Part shown: in pieces, positions 1 through 7,449 of the stretch | Layout: each line of letters begins with the position of its first letter | Position numbering within the stretch: the stretch's first letter is position 1 | NCBI RefSeq assembly: GCF_014269185.2 | Contig: NZ_JABWRZ020000001.1 | Coordinates: 3,311,001 to 3,375,000 of the forward strand | Direction of reading: 5' to 3' | Length of the DNA: 64,000 bases | DNA from: Pseudomonas oryzicola | GTDB lineage: Bacteria > Pseudomonadota > Gammaproteobacteria > Pseudomonadales > Pseudomonadaceae | Translations under genes and position numbers: made by a program | The notes under the pieces: generated by a model | Seen by the model: only the letters and a program-made list of their open reading frames with translations | What the model was told of the DNA's origin: nothing | Databases searched by the model: none

Positions 1-17
1 TAGGCTCACTCCCACAC

Positions 18-33
18 CTGTATTTTTGTACAG
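18..33. promoter_or_regulatory. LexA-type SOS box
   Basis: The 16-mer CTGTATTTTTGTACAG has the CTGT-N8-ACAG form of a gamma-proteobacterial LexA site. It sits at the left edge, more than 200 bp from the first gene to the right, so it may serve a leftward gene outside the window. Confidence 0.5.
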
Positions 34-144
34 TATTCGGATAAAGGATAGCCCACTGCCGAAACCAAGGTAAAGCCCGTTTCCGGGAAAAGTCTGACCG
101 GGAAAAAATTTGTCGATGAGCGAAGTTAATTTAGCTATTGGCTA

Positions 145-173
145 TTGACACGAATTTAGCGGACAGCTAACTT
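145..173 (+). promoter_or_regulatory. Candidate sigma-70 promoter of the PL7 lyase gene
   Basis: A perfect -35 (TTGACA, 145-150) lies 17 bp from a -10-like TAACTT (168-173). An inverted repeat TTAGC-N5-GCTAA (156-170) covers the spacer and the -10 edge and could be an operator. The rest of 1-249 is AT-rich and shows no gene. Confidence 0.45.
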
Positions 174-249
174 TTTTATCGACAGCGCCGTCATCGTCGC
201 TGCCAGCCCAAAGGGCACAATCCGTTATCGATTATCAAGGAGTACCTCC

Positions 250-924
250 ATGAGCGTAGACATCAGCAATCTCATCCTTTCCGTTCCGGTGGCCGAATCC
301 TCGACCAGTCTGGTCGCCGACGAACTCACCGGCAGCGAAGCCATCGTCCAGTATCCAGAATATGTGTCAGTGCTCGACGACGGTTCGGTGCAGCTGTCTG
401 CCCCAACCAAAGGCGCGTCGAGCAAAAGCACCCACCGGACACGCTGCGAGTGGTCGGAGCCGACCTACTGGACGCTGGCCGGTGCCCCGAATCACTGGAA
501 TCGGCAAGTGATGACCCTGACCAAGGTCAACTGGGCGCAGAAGGTGGTCGTGGCGCAGATGCACGTGTACGGCGACGACAGCCCGCCGGTGAAGGTGTTC
601 TGGAGAAAAGGCGATATCACCCTGGGGTTCCGGCAGACCTACAACCAGACCGATCCGGTGAACTCGACGGTGCTCAGGGGTGTACCGCTGGGGGCGAAGT
701 TTTCCGTGAGCATCCACGCCACCGCCCAGGGCACCGTCAACGTGACCGCCAGTTGCAACGGGGTGACCGGCAGCTCCGGCGACCTGCCGTTCGACAGCAG
801 CTGGGCAGCGCACCAGTTCGAATTCCATGGTGGGGTGTACAACCAGGTCGATTACACCGATACGACCCCACCCGATGATGGCTCGATCTGCATCATCAGC
901 GATCTGTCACTGGTCCATGCCTGA
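250..924 (+). CDS. Polysaccharide lyase family 7 (alginate lyase-like) protein
   Basis: The 224-residue protein is built like a single-domain PL7 beta-jelly-roll lyase, which cleaves alginate-type uronans by beta-elimination. The family blocks are visible in order: an R-x-E element (TRCEW), the Q-x-H element (AQMH) and the C-terminal GVYNQ element with its Tyr/Asn/Gln. The catalytic Arg, Gln, His and Tyr therefore appear retained. The usual YFKAG lead-in is replaced by FEFHG, so substrate preference may differ. There is no evident signal peptide; the small PL7 protein of P. aeruginosa has a similar length. AAGGAG lies just upstream of the ATG. The gene stands alone with its own promoter-like region. 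Confidence 0.75.
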   Translation: MSVDISNLILSVPVAESSTSLVADELTGSEAIVQYPEYVSVLDDGSVQLSAPTKGASSKSTHRTRCEWSEPTYWTLAGAPNHWNRQVMTLTKVNWAQKVVVAQMHVYGDDSPPVKVFWRKGDITLGFRQTYNQTDPVNSTVLRGVPLGAKFSVSIHATAQGTVNVTASCNGVTGSSGDLPFDSSWAAHQFEFHGGVYNQVDYTDTTPPDDGSICIISDLSLVHA

Positions 925-1095
925 ACTTGCCTAGCCGAAAAGACGTCCCGATGCCCTGTGCTCCGGCGCAGACAGCACGGGACGTTCTGCGACGAGGTCG
1001 CCGTTGTCTGGCCAGCGCATTTGACCGCAAGGGGCCGGCTAACTACGCTGCGGCTACAAGCGTGAACCATTTTTGTGCGACAAGGAGTGTCGGCA

Positions 1096-2790
1096 ATGTA
1101 CCCGCATGTTCGTTCCTCGTTTTTCATCGCCTGTGCCCTGCCCTTCACCCTCAGTGCGCTGGCCGCCCAGGCGCCGCTCGATCCGCTGGAAACCGTCAAG
1201 CGCATCAACCGCAACTACAACACCATCAATAACCACTGCCAGGAGGCCGACACCGGTGCCGCACGCGGCCACTACTACTGCAGCGGTGTGACCTTGCGCA
1301 TGGTCAATGACGGGCCGTTCAACCCCTGGGACTACAGCCCCTATGCGGTCAAGATCGGCGCCACATCCTATAGCTGGCTGCGCAAGGACCTGAGTACGCG
1401 TATTCTCATCCACCCGGCCGGTTTCATCCTGCGCCTGCCCACCGACGCGGTGGCCTTGAAACTGCCGGTGAAGGAGCAGGGTTGGACGTGCATCTACGCC
1501 TTCGACGGCGGCACCGGGCCAGAACGCAAATGGTACGGCTGCGGCTTCTTCGACAACCGCGAACCGCCGCGCACCGCCCAGGGCACCCTGACCAACCGTA
1601 ATGCCGCGTTGGCCTATGGCACCTGCGCGGAAGCTGGGGTCGCCACCGCCGAGCAGTGGACACAGAAATACACCGGCGTGTTGAAGGGCCCCATCCAGTA
1701 CAACCAGTGCTCCTGGAACGCGGAAAAACCGAGTGACTGGAATGCCATGATCAAGGTCCACGAATCGCGCCTGAACCCCACCCACAAGGACCCCTTCGCC
1801 TACAGCGCCCAGGTCACCGAATTCATGCTCAAGAATGCCTCGGCGAGCAACGACGGCAGCGAGAACATGAAGCACATCGATGCCTTCATCTACAACGTCA
1901 ACAGCACGCAGAACTTCGCCACCCGCGGTGACGTGGCACCACCAAGACCGGAGAATGGCTTGAACAGTGCGCGCAACTTCCAGAAGAAACTTCAGGCGCA
2001 GGGCTATAGCGTGCCGATTCTGCGGCTGGACTTCACCCAACCGCCGGAGCAACGCTTCAGCTATGTCGCCGCCGACCAGGCAATCGACCTGTCCCCTGCC
2101 GGTGGCGGGCAACCCGCGCCAGTGCCAGCGGCGCCGCGCTATATCGCCGCGACCAGCTGGGCAGAGCGCTACGACCCCGGCAGCAAGAAAAACGAATGGA
2201 CACTCAACGTCATCCCTACTGCCGAGGGCAAGGCGATCCAGGCCAGCGACCAGGACGCGTTGTACAAGGAATTGTTCGAACTGCGCGGTATGGACAGCCA
2301 ATGGCGCGAGACTGAGAAATACCCAGGCAGCATGCGCCAGCAACTGGCCTGCCTGGTGCGTAACTACCCGGCCAAGACCGAATGGAACCTGGAGCCGTTC
2401 CGCCCCACCGTCACTCCTGAGGAGGCGGCCAAGGCCGGCTGCAACCCTGTGCCAGCGCAAGCGCCCAGGTACATCGCCTCTGCCGATTGGATCAAGCGCT
2501 ACGACCCCGGCACCCGCCGGGAGGAATGGACCCTGAGCGTGGTGCCGACCCCGGCGGGACGCGCCTTGCCCGACGTACAAGTCGGGGCGCTGTACGACCA
2601 GCTGTTTGCCCTCAGAGGTGCCGACGGCCAATGGCGCGAGAATGAGACCTCTGCCGGCAGCATGCGCCAGCAATTGAGCTGCGTGCTGGTCAACTACCGG
2701 GCCAAGACGCCGTGGAACCTGGAGCCTTTCCGGCCAAGGCTATCCGAAAGCGAAACCCGCGCCGCAGGTTGCAATCCGGTTCCGCGCTGA
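1096..2790 (+). CDS. Secreted halovibrin (HvnA)-like protein with two C-terminal DUF2599-like repeats
   Basis: The start at 1096 is chosen for the AAGGAG 9 bp upstream; it gives 564 residues beginning with a Sec signal peptide that ends near LSALAAQA. The N-terminal half carries the pattern CSGVTLR, WDYSP, SYSWLRKD, GFIL and CIYAFDGG...GCG, which I recognise as the halovibrin-like family. Residues about 347-452 and 458-564 are two close copies of a roughly 105-residue module (RYIA..W..RYDPG, EWTL.V.PT..G, GSMRQQL.C, WNLEPFRP, AGCNPVP) that resembles DUF2599. Halovibrin of Vibrio was described as an ADP-ribosyltransferase; whether that activity applies here is unproven. The neighbour at 2895 is a paralogue with one repeat. 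Confidence 0.6.
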   Translation: MYPHVRSSFFIACALPFTLSALAAQAPLDPLETVKRINRNYNTINNHCQEADTGAARGHYYCSGVTLRMVNDGPFNPWDYSPYAVKIGATSYSWLRKDLSTRILIHPAGFILRLPTDAVALKLPVKEQGWTCIYAFDGGTGPERKWYGCGFFDNREPPRTAQGTLTNRNAALAYGTCAEAGVATAEQWTQKYTGVLKGPIQYNQCSWNAEKPSDWNAMIKVHESRLNPTHKDPFAYSAQVTEFMLKNASASNDGSENMKHIDAFIYNVNSTQNFATRGDVAPPRPENGLNSARNFQKKLQAQGYSVPILRLDFTQPPEQRFSYVAADQAIDLSPAGGGQPAPVPAAPRYIAATSWAERYDPGSKKNEWTLNVIPTAEGKAIQASDQDALYKELFELRGMDSQWRETEKYPGSMRQQLACLVRNYPAKTEWNLEPFRPTVTPEEAAKAGCNPVPAQAPRYIASADWIKRYDPGTRREEWTLSVVPTPAGRALPDVQVGALYDQLFALRGADGQWRENETSAGSMRQQLSCVLVNYRAKTPWNLEPFRPRLSESETRAAGCNPVPR

Positions 2791-2894
2791 CCACTTGACC
2801 GTTTGACTGTTCACCTGGCGAGCAGGGGGGGCAGCTGTACCCGAAATGAAGTTGGACCGCAGGTTGTTTTTGGCTAATCAGGGAGATACATGCC

Positions 2895-4133
2895 ATGCAA
2901 AAGCGTTTGAACAGGATTGTCCCGCTACTGACCTTGCCGTTGTTTCTGCACATCACCTCGGCGAACGCCGAGTCCTGCGAAGAGACACTGAGGCAGGTGG
3001 AAAGCCTCTACAACAAGACCGTCGACAGCTGCGGGAATGACCCGGCATCCGACTGTTCCGGCCTGTTGATCAGGGGTACCCACCGCGCCGACCCGGCGAA
3101 GGGCCAGCAATGGGACGTATGGAACCCAAGCCCCAAGGCGCGAGAGCTGGGGACCTTTGCCGCCTCCTGGATGCGTGCCGACGGCATCAGCTATGAAGAC
3201 CCGGGCATGAGCACGCAGAACGGCTACATCATCAAGCCGATCGACCTGGTGCGCGCCCCCGAGACGCCGGTGCACGTGTACTGCGCCTTCCCCAACGACG
3301 CCTGGACCGATTTCCGCGATGACCGGGGCTGCGGCAATAACCGCAATACCAGCCAGACCGAAGCCGTATGCCAGGCCATGGCCCCGCCCATCACCAACGC
3401 CAGTGCCTGGGTCGCCCACTTCACCCGGTTCAACAACGACCGCAAGCAGGACCAGCTGCAATGTGGCTTCAACATGCGCAACCCGATGAGCAGCCAGGAC
3501 CGGGTCAATGCGTTCCGCAACTTCATGGGTGCCCGACGTGCCATCAACACCCGTGAGTTCCAGACCCAGACCGAGCTGCGCCTGGGCAACCCGAAAGATG
3601 ATGAATTGCCGATCCTGGCGTTCTTCTACAGTGATCAGCGCGGCCTGAACGATGCCCTGGCCAATCAGCGCGACTACAAGAACAAGACCGGCAAGGACCG
3701 CAACATCGTCAAGATCGACTTCCCGCGTACACCCACTGGCAAGGCCAGCTTCTCCTGCACCCAGGCCGCGCCGCTGCCCACCCAGCAGTTCTGTGACAAA
3801 TACATCCAGTCCAGCAGCTGGGTACAGCGCCCCGATCCGAAGCTGGGGCCGGACACCTGGTCGCTGCAGGTCGTGCCCACCGCGTGCGGGCGTGCGATCA
3901 AGGACGACCAGACCGACCGGATGTTCGCCGAGCTGTACAACAAGCACAAGGACGATGCGCAATGGCGGCGCTACAGCATCAACGGTGGCTCGCTGCGTCG
4001 CCAGCTGGTGTGCCACCTGGCAGCAAGCTATGACAACAAACCGGTCAGGGACAAGCCCGAATGGAACCTTGAGCCGGCGCGCCCGTATGTCGACCAGGCC
4101 ACGGCCGTAGCGCAGTTCTGCAACCCGTATTGA
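2895..4133 (+). CDS. Secreted halovibrin-like paralogue with one DUF2599-like repeat
   Basis: The 412-residue protein has a signal peptide (basic N-terminus, hydrophobic stretch, cleavage near SANA). Its N-terminal domain aligns by eye with the preceding gene: CSGLLIRG, WNPSP, ASWMRAD, GYII and CAFPNDAW...GCG. The C-terminus holds one copy of the repeat module (KYIQSSSWVQRPDP, WSLQVVPTACGRA, GGSLRRQLVCHL, WNLEPARP, FCNPY). Cysteines are numerous and conserved in position, which fits a disulfide-bonded exported protein. The 104-bp gap to the upstream gene suggests a shared transcript or a separate weak promoter. The pair looks like a local duplication followed by loss or gain of one C-terminal repeat. 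Confidence 0.6.
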   Translation: MQKRLNRIVPLLTLPLFLHITSANAESCEETLRQVESLYNKTVDSCGNDPASDCSGLLIRGTHRADPAKGQQWDVWNPSPKARELGTFAASWMRADGISYEDPGMSTQNGYIIKPIDLVRAPETPVHVYCAFPNDAWTDFRDDRGCGNNRNTSQTEAVCQAMAPPITNASAWVAHFTRFNNDRKQDQLQCGFNMRNPMSSQDRVNAFRNFMGARRAINTREFQTQTELRLGNPKDDELPILAFFYSDQRGLNDALANQRDYKNKTGKDRNIVKIDFPRTPTGKASFSCTQAAPLPTQQFCDKYIQSSSWVQRPDPKLGPDTWSLQVVPTACGRAIKDDQTDRMFAELYNKHKDDAQWRRYSINGGSLRRQLVCHLAASYDNKPVRDKPEWNLEPARPYVDQATAVAQFCNPY

Positions 4134-4228
4134 AGCGCTGGCACGAACCTGCCGGTACTGATTGGTATCGGCGGCTTCCAGGTCTTGATTTCAATGGCAT
4201 GCGCCAAGCACGGCCATGGGTGGTTGGC

Positions 4229-5293
4229 TCAATCGGGCAGGTGAGCCATGACGTAGCGCACCGTCCTTTCCAGTGTCTGCGCCATGTCGGGCTGCGTTAA
4301 CCGATACTTGCGCTCCAGATGCTCGCTCTCGCTCATGTCGAAGCGCTGGGTCTGGATGAAGTTCAACGACTCGGCGCGGATCTCCAAGCGGGCGGCCAGC
4401 CCGGGAATCATCGCTAGCCAGCGGAGCAATCCGATCGCGACATGGCGCTGGGGTGCCTTGACCCCCAGCGTTTTCGCCAGCTCCCTGAGCAGCCCCTGCA
4501 GGTTGGGCGTGTGCTCATGGAGCGCCAGCACCTGCCGGTTGGCCAGCAAAGGGTCGAACGCCACGCAGGTTATCAGCGTCACCAGGTAATCGACGCTGAC
4601 CATTGGCAACCAGTGCCGGGTGGAACCAGGCACCGCCTTGAAACGGCCTTGCGCCAGATTGCGAATGAGTTCGACCAGCGGCTGACCTGCCAGGATGTGC
4701 CCACTCTCGCTGTGGCCACACACCGTCGCCGGATGAACGATGGTGTAATCCGCACCCGCTTGCTGCATGTAGCGGATGACCGCGAAATGCGACTCGAGCT
4801 TGCTGCCTTCGTAGCCACCCACGCGGCTATAGACTGCGGGCCAGTCAGTGTTTGCGGGGCAATCGTAATCAACCCCGATACGGGTAAGGAAGGCAAAGTT
4901 CTGCACCATGTAGCCGCCCACCATCACCAAGCGGACGCGCAAGCTCGCCGCCAACCTGGCGACCCTCAGGGCGCCTTGCACATTGACCGCGCGGGCACGC
5001 TCCATGGTCAGCCCCCAGGAAAACGCCGCCGCCAGGTGGAAAACCACCGAGGCGCAGGACACGCTCTGCCTGTCTGCCTCGCTGAGCCCCAGCCCGTCCC
5101 TGCTGATATCGCCCGCAACGGCATGAATATTCGCCGGGTTACCGCCCAGCTGGCCGACCTGCTCCCTGAGACGCTCAAGGTGGTCCCGGTTGCGCATGAG
5201 CACCCAGGTCTTGTGCCCAGTCGCGGAAAGACGGGCCAGCAGATGTTGCCCGACAAACCCGCTGCCGCCTGTAACGAAGCATTCCACACCCAT
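4229..5293 (-). CDS. SDR / NAD-dependent epimerase-type oxidoreductase
   Basis: The 354-residue protein is an extended short-chain dehydrogenase. The N-terminal Rossmann motif is TGGSGFVG and the active site is of the YxxxK type (YEGSK). It most resembles dihydroflavonol-reductase-like and nucleoside-sugar-epimerase-like members, so the substrate is unknown. It is divergent from a MerR regulator, and its promoter carries the long spacer typical of MerR-activated genes. That arrangement suggests the reductase is induced by a compound sensed by the regulator. Confidence 0.75.
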   Translation of the reverse strand: MGVECFVTGGSGFVGQHLLARLSATGHKTWVLMRNRDHLERLREQVGQLGGNPANIHAVAGDISRDGLGLSEADRQSVSCASVVFHLAAAFSWGLTMERARAVNVQGALRVARLAASLRVRLVMVGGYMVQNFAFLTRIGVDYDCPANTDWPAVYSRVGGYEGSKLESHFAVIRYMQQAGADYTIVHPATVCGHSESGHILAGQPLVELIRNLAQGRFKAVPGSTRHWLPMVSVDYLVTLITCVAFDPLLANRQVLALHEHTPNLQGLLRELAKTLGVKAPQRHVAIGLLRWLAMIPGLAARLEIRAESLNFIQTQRFDMSESEHLERKYRLTQPDMAQTLERTVRYVMAHLPD

Positions 5294-5322
5294 GACCGAA
5301 TCCTTGTTTGCATGATCGGTGC

Positions 5323-5354
5323 AGGCTAAGGTATAGAGCCTGGTCTACAGTCAA
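5323..5354 (-). promoter_or_regulatory. MerR-type promoter/operator between the SDR and MerR genes
   Basis: On the minus strand a -35 TTGACT (5354-5349) is separated by about 20 bp from a -10-like TAGCCT (5328-5323). The over-long spacer holds a dyad with arms TAGA and TCTA. This is the geometry MerR proteins correct by twisting DNA, and it points toward the SDR gene. Confidence 0.6.
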
Positions 5355-5365
5355 GGAATTTCGCT

Positions 5366-5770
5366 GTGAATGTTGGAGAGTTGGAGCGCCGCAGTGGCAT
5401 CGGCCGTCACGCATTGCGCTATTACGAAAAGCTCGGGCTTATCGTCGCCCATCGACGGACCAACAACTATCGCAGTTACAGCGAACAGACCGTTGCCGAC
5501 CTGCAATTCATTCAGACTGCCCAGAGCATGGGGTTTTCACTCGCGGCGATCGGCGACATCCTGGCAGCCAAGCGCGGCAACACCATCGATTGCGCACAAG
5601 GCGCGGCCTTGATTGCGGAAAAGATGGCCGAAATCCAGGCGAAGATCATCGCCCTGCAGGCCGCCTATGCGTCTCTCGATACGGAACGTAAAAAGCTTGA
5701 GGCCAGTGCCATCGCCAAGGGGCTGATGCTGCCGCATCTTTCGGTACGGGGTGCGGTCTCCAGGCAATAA
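5366..5770 (+). CDS. MerR family transcriptional regulator
   Basis: The GTG start is supported by AAGGA about 9 bp upstream and by the family-typical opening NVGELERRSGIGRHALRYYE, the winged helix-turn-helix of MerR. The protein has 134 residues: the DNA-binding domain covers about 1-70, followed by the dimerisation coiled coil (AEIQAKIIALQAAYASL). There is no obvious cysteine cluster for metal binding, so an organic or redox inducer is more likely. It is divergent from the SDR gene and probably activates it from the shared promoter. Confidence 0.85.
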   Translation: MNVGELERRSGIGRHALRYYEKLGLIVAHRRTNNYRSYSEQTVADLQFIQTAQSMGFSLAAIGDILAAKRGNTIDCAQGAALIAEKMAEIQAKIIALQAAYASLDTERKKLEASAIAKGLMLPHLSVRGAVSRQ

Positions 5771-5794
5771 AAAACCCAGCGCAATGGCTGGGTT
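5769..5794 (-). terminator. Rho-independent terminator (leftward)
   Basis: An 8-bp stem AACCCAGC/GCTGGGTT with a 6-base loop is followed on the minus strand by a run of T (A-run 5769-5774 on plus). It overlaps the end of the MerR gene and would stop leftward transcription from the island to the right. Confidence 0.6.
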
Positions 5795-5835
5795 CAGGCG
5801 TTAGCGCTTGCTCACTGGGAAACGCTTCGGCTGTG

Positions 5836-6180
5836 ATGCCAGCCACGCCAGAGGAAGCGGTGATCTGGTCCTTTCCTTACCTCGAGGCAAAGGCCAGGCG
5901 ACTGGTGCACAAGCGGGACGTGAATATCAAAGAGGCTCTGCAAGGCACCGGCATTGAGTTGGTGAAACCAAGGAAGCAGCGCAAGGCCTGGAAGCGACCG
6001 CTAAATTGCCACGGCTGCGGACGCTTCATCAGCTGGGACGGCCGATTCCTCAACAACTGCCGGAACTGCGGCGCGAGCAACTGCCCTGACCCTCCGGCGC
6101 TGCCCGCCAGCGCAACCGCGCATATGAAAACGCCGCCTATGTCGGCGGCGTTAAGAGTTGCGGTGCATCAGGGCGTGTAA
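5836..6180 (+). CDS. Hypothetical protein with a Cys-rich zinc-ribbon-like segment
   Basis: This uncertain 114-residue ORF contains CHGCGRF and CRNCGASNC about 20 residues apart, a pattern expected for a zinc ribbon, after a basic stretch (KPRKQRKAWKR). Small phage or island proteins often look like this. There is no clear ribosome-binding site, and a leftward terminator hairpin (6127-6152) lies inside the last 20 codons, so the true 3' end or even the reality of the gene is open. It lies in a degenerate island with an integrase scrap. I do not recognise a named family. Confidence 0.35.
   Translation: MPATPEEAVIWSFPYLEAKARRLVHKRDVNIKEALQGTGIELVKPRKQRKAWKRPLNCHGCGRFISWDGRFLNNCRNCGASNCPDPPALPASATAHMKTPPMSAALRVAVHQGV
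6127..6152 (-). terminator. Rho-independent terminator of the mini-lipoprotein operon
   Basis: A perfect 9-bp stem AACGCCGCC/GGCGGCGTT with a 6-base loop is followed by TTTT on the minus strand. It lies 15 bp downstream of the stop of the second small lipoprotein gene and ends that leftward unit. Confidence 0.75.
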
Positions 6181-6341
6181 CCCTTGCTCTTGCTGCGATC
6201 AGTAGGACCGCCCATGTCCCAAAAGTCCTTCGACTTCTGCTCGTCGATTTTGGCCCGCTTCTCTGTCTCTGACTCCAGACACCCACTGAGTAGTCCAGCG
6301 CTGACTAAAGCAATGATAGCTAGTGCGAAGGCGCGGATCAT
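6168..6341 (-). CDS. Small lipoprotein (57 aa), copy 2 of a tandem pair
   Basis: The ATG at 6341 opens a 57-residue protein with a lipoprotein signal: MIRAFALAIIALVSAGLLSG followed by the lipidated Cys. The mature part is about 37 residues, charged and lysine-rich (ESETEKRAKIDEQKSKDFW...). It is paralogous to the upstream gene: both follow the Cys with (F/L)ESE.EK.AK, then an FW pair and a Gly-Phe/Tyr near the C-terminus. It overlaps the upstream gene by ATGA, so translation is probably coupled. Function is unknown; phage spanin, entry-exclusion or lysis lipoproteins of similar size exist, but I see no match. Confidence 0.7.
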   Translation of the reverse strand: MIRAFALAIIALVSAGLLSGCLESETEKRAKIDEQKSKDFWDMGGPTDRSKSKGYTP

Positions 6342-6508
6342 GGCTTAAATCCTTGGTCCTGGCTCTCGTCTGGCGGAGTGATTTTCCAAAACTTCTCGCT
6401 GGCCTCTTGCTGCTCCTTCGCCTTCTTCTCGGCCTCGGATTCGAAGCAGCCGCTCAGCGAAAGCGCAGTAACGGCAACGAGCATGACACCCATGATGGTG
6501 CGTTTCAT
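6338..6508 (-). CDS. Small lipoprotein (56 aa), copy 1 of a tandem pair
   Basis: The internal ATG at 6508 is preferred over an upstream one because AAGGAT lies 5 bp before it and the resulting N-terminus (MKRTIMGVMLVAVTALSLSG-C) is a textbook lipobox signal. The mature segment is short and rich in Lys, Glu and Gln (ESEAEKKAKEQQEASEKFW), then Pro/Asp, ending QGFKP. The stop codon overlaps the start of its paralogue at 6341 (ATGA). I do not recognise a named family. Confidence 0.7.
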   Translation of the reverse strand: MKRTIMGVMLVAVTALSLSGCFESEAEKKAKEQQEASEKFWKITPPDESQDQGFKP

Positions 6509-6639
6509 AAGGATCCTTCCTGTGAAATGGTCGGGCGTTATACCAAAGATCGAATCCCTCCGCAAAAACTGACACCACGCGCTGCCCGCCAGCGCCTTAC
6601 CCTATTCAACGACAATCCCTCCCGGCGAGGAGTGCTCTG

Positions 6640-6927
6640 TCACTTTTTTAACATTCGCTGTTTATACTCAGCGATGTCTTCATCCGTTACGTCCTCTCGA
6701 TAGCAGATTGGCGAATACCCACCAGGCTTGCTGTAAGCGCTCCTTCTGCCACAAGAGCTTCCGTTTCTTGTCGTGTTAAAAGGGCAGGCACAAGGTCCAG
6801 GATATGAAGCGATCGATTCCGCAATGATCTGCTTAGCCACCTGATCATCAGACATATGATTTTGTTTTGCTTCAGCCCCGAAAGCAGCGAGCAACACACT
6901 AATTGCAAAAGCTCCGAGAATACGCAC
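6640..6927 (-). CDS. Small secreted Cys-rich hypothetical protein
   Basis: A GTG at 6927 with GAGGAAG upstream gives 95 residues beginning with a signal peptide (VRILGAFAISVLLAAFGAEA). The mature protein carries a compact motif YPGPCACPFNTTRNGSSCG followed by RSAYSKPGGYSPICY. I recognise this as a conserved family of small hypothetical proteins common on mobile or accessory DNA. Four cysteines suggest two disulfides. The gene points the same way as the mini-lipoproteins but is separated from them by about 130 bp. Confidence 0.65.
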   Translation of the reverse strand: MRILGAFAISVLLAAFGAEAKQNHMSDDQVAKQIIAESIASYPGPCACPFNTTRNGSSCGRRSAYSKPGGYSPICYREDVTDEDIAEYKQRMLKK

Positions 6928-7083
6928 TTCGACTTCCTCTTTGTCATCGCGCACATGCGAACTGCACTGGCTACCAGTCTCCCTTGTAGCTGAAATCATA
7001 TCACTTTGCCATCACATCAATTCTTCTGACACGCCTCCCCGGCGAGGGCAGCGCCTGCACGCAAGGACGACAACAAGACCTGT

Positions 7084-7185
7084 ATGACCTCCCTCGCCCT
7101 ACCCTTCGAAAAGGAGCTGGTCGTCGATCTCTTCGCCAGCAGCGGTATCGCCGAGGCGTACCGCGAGACCGCCAAGGGGAGATGA
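7084..7185 (+). CDS. Very small ORF or gene fragment upstream of the integrase remnant
   Basis: This 33-codon frame (MTSLALPFEKELVVDLFASS...) ends with an ATGA overlap onto the integrase remnant at 7182. It has plausible codon use and looks like the remains of a phage or island gene. It could be noise; I see no family match. Confidence 0.25.
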   Translation: MTSLALPFEKELVVDLFASSGIAEAYRETAKGR

Positions 7186-7331
7186 ATCCGGCATTCATTG
7201 CAGGGCCGCCTGGACACTCGGTGCAGGTCCTCCTCTCGACCTACGCCAAATGGCTGAATTCCGCCAATGACTGGGCCGAACTGGCGAAGCTGGAAGCGAA
7301 CGTAATTGGTACAGAATTGGTACAGGATTAA
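7182..7331 (+). pseudogene. C-terminal remnant of a phage-type tyrosine integrase
   Basis: The 49-codon frame reads GHSVQVLLSTYAKWL...NDWAELAKLE...IGTELVQD and then stops. This matches the extreme C-terminus of tyrosine-recombinase integrases, where the GH of the last catalytic box is followed about nine residues later by the nucleophilic Tyr (STYAKW). The R-H-x-x-R part of the catalytic domain and the whole N-terminus are missing, so it is dead. An AGGGGAG precedes the ATG by chance or secondary use. It marks the right edge of a decayed island. Confidence 0.6.
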
Positions 7332-7449
7332 ATTTCGTTCACCTTGCGCCCTTTAGTCATAAGGCATTCGACAGCATTTCAGCCATACTCCAGAATGCAG
7401 CGGTTTTTGGGGGAAAACCCTTGCACAGCCAACGACATACCAACTTTTA

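Noticed and set aside
1054-2673. Long antisense open frame (539 codons) opposite the halovibrin-like gene
   Set aside because: It is a high-GC shadow: no signal, no family motif, and the plus-strand protein has a signal peptide, Cys pattern and a paralogue.
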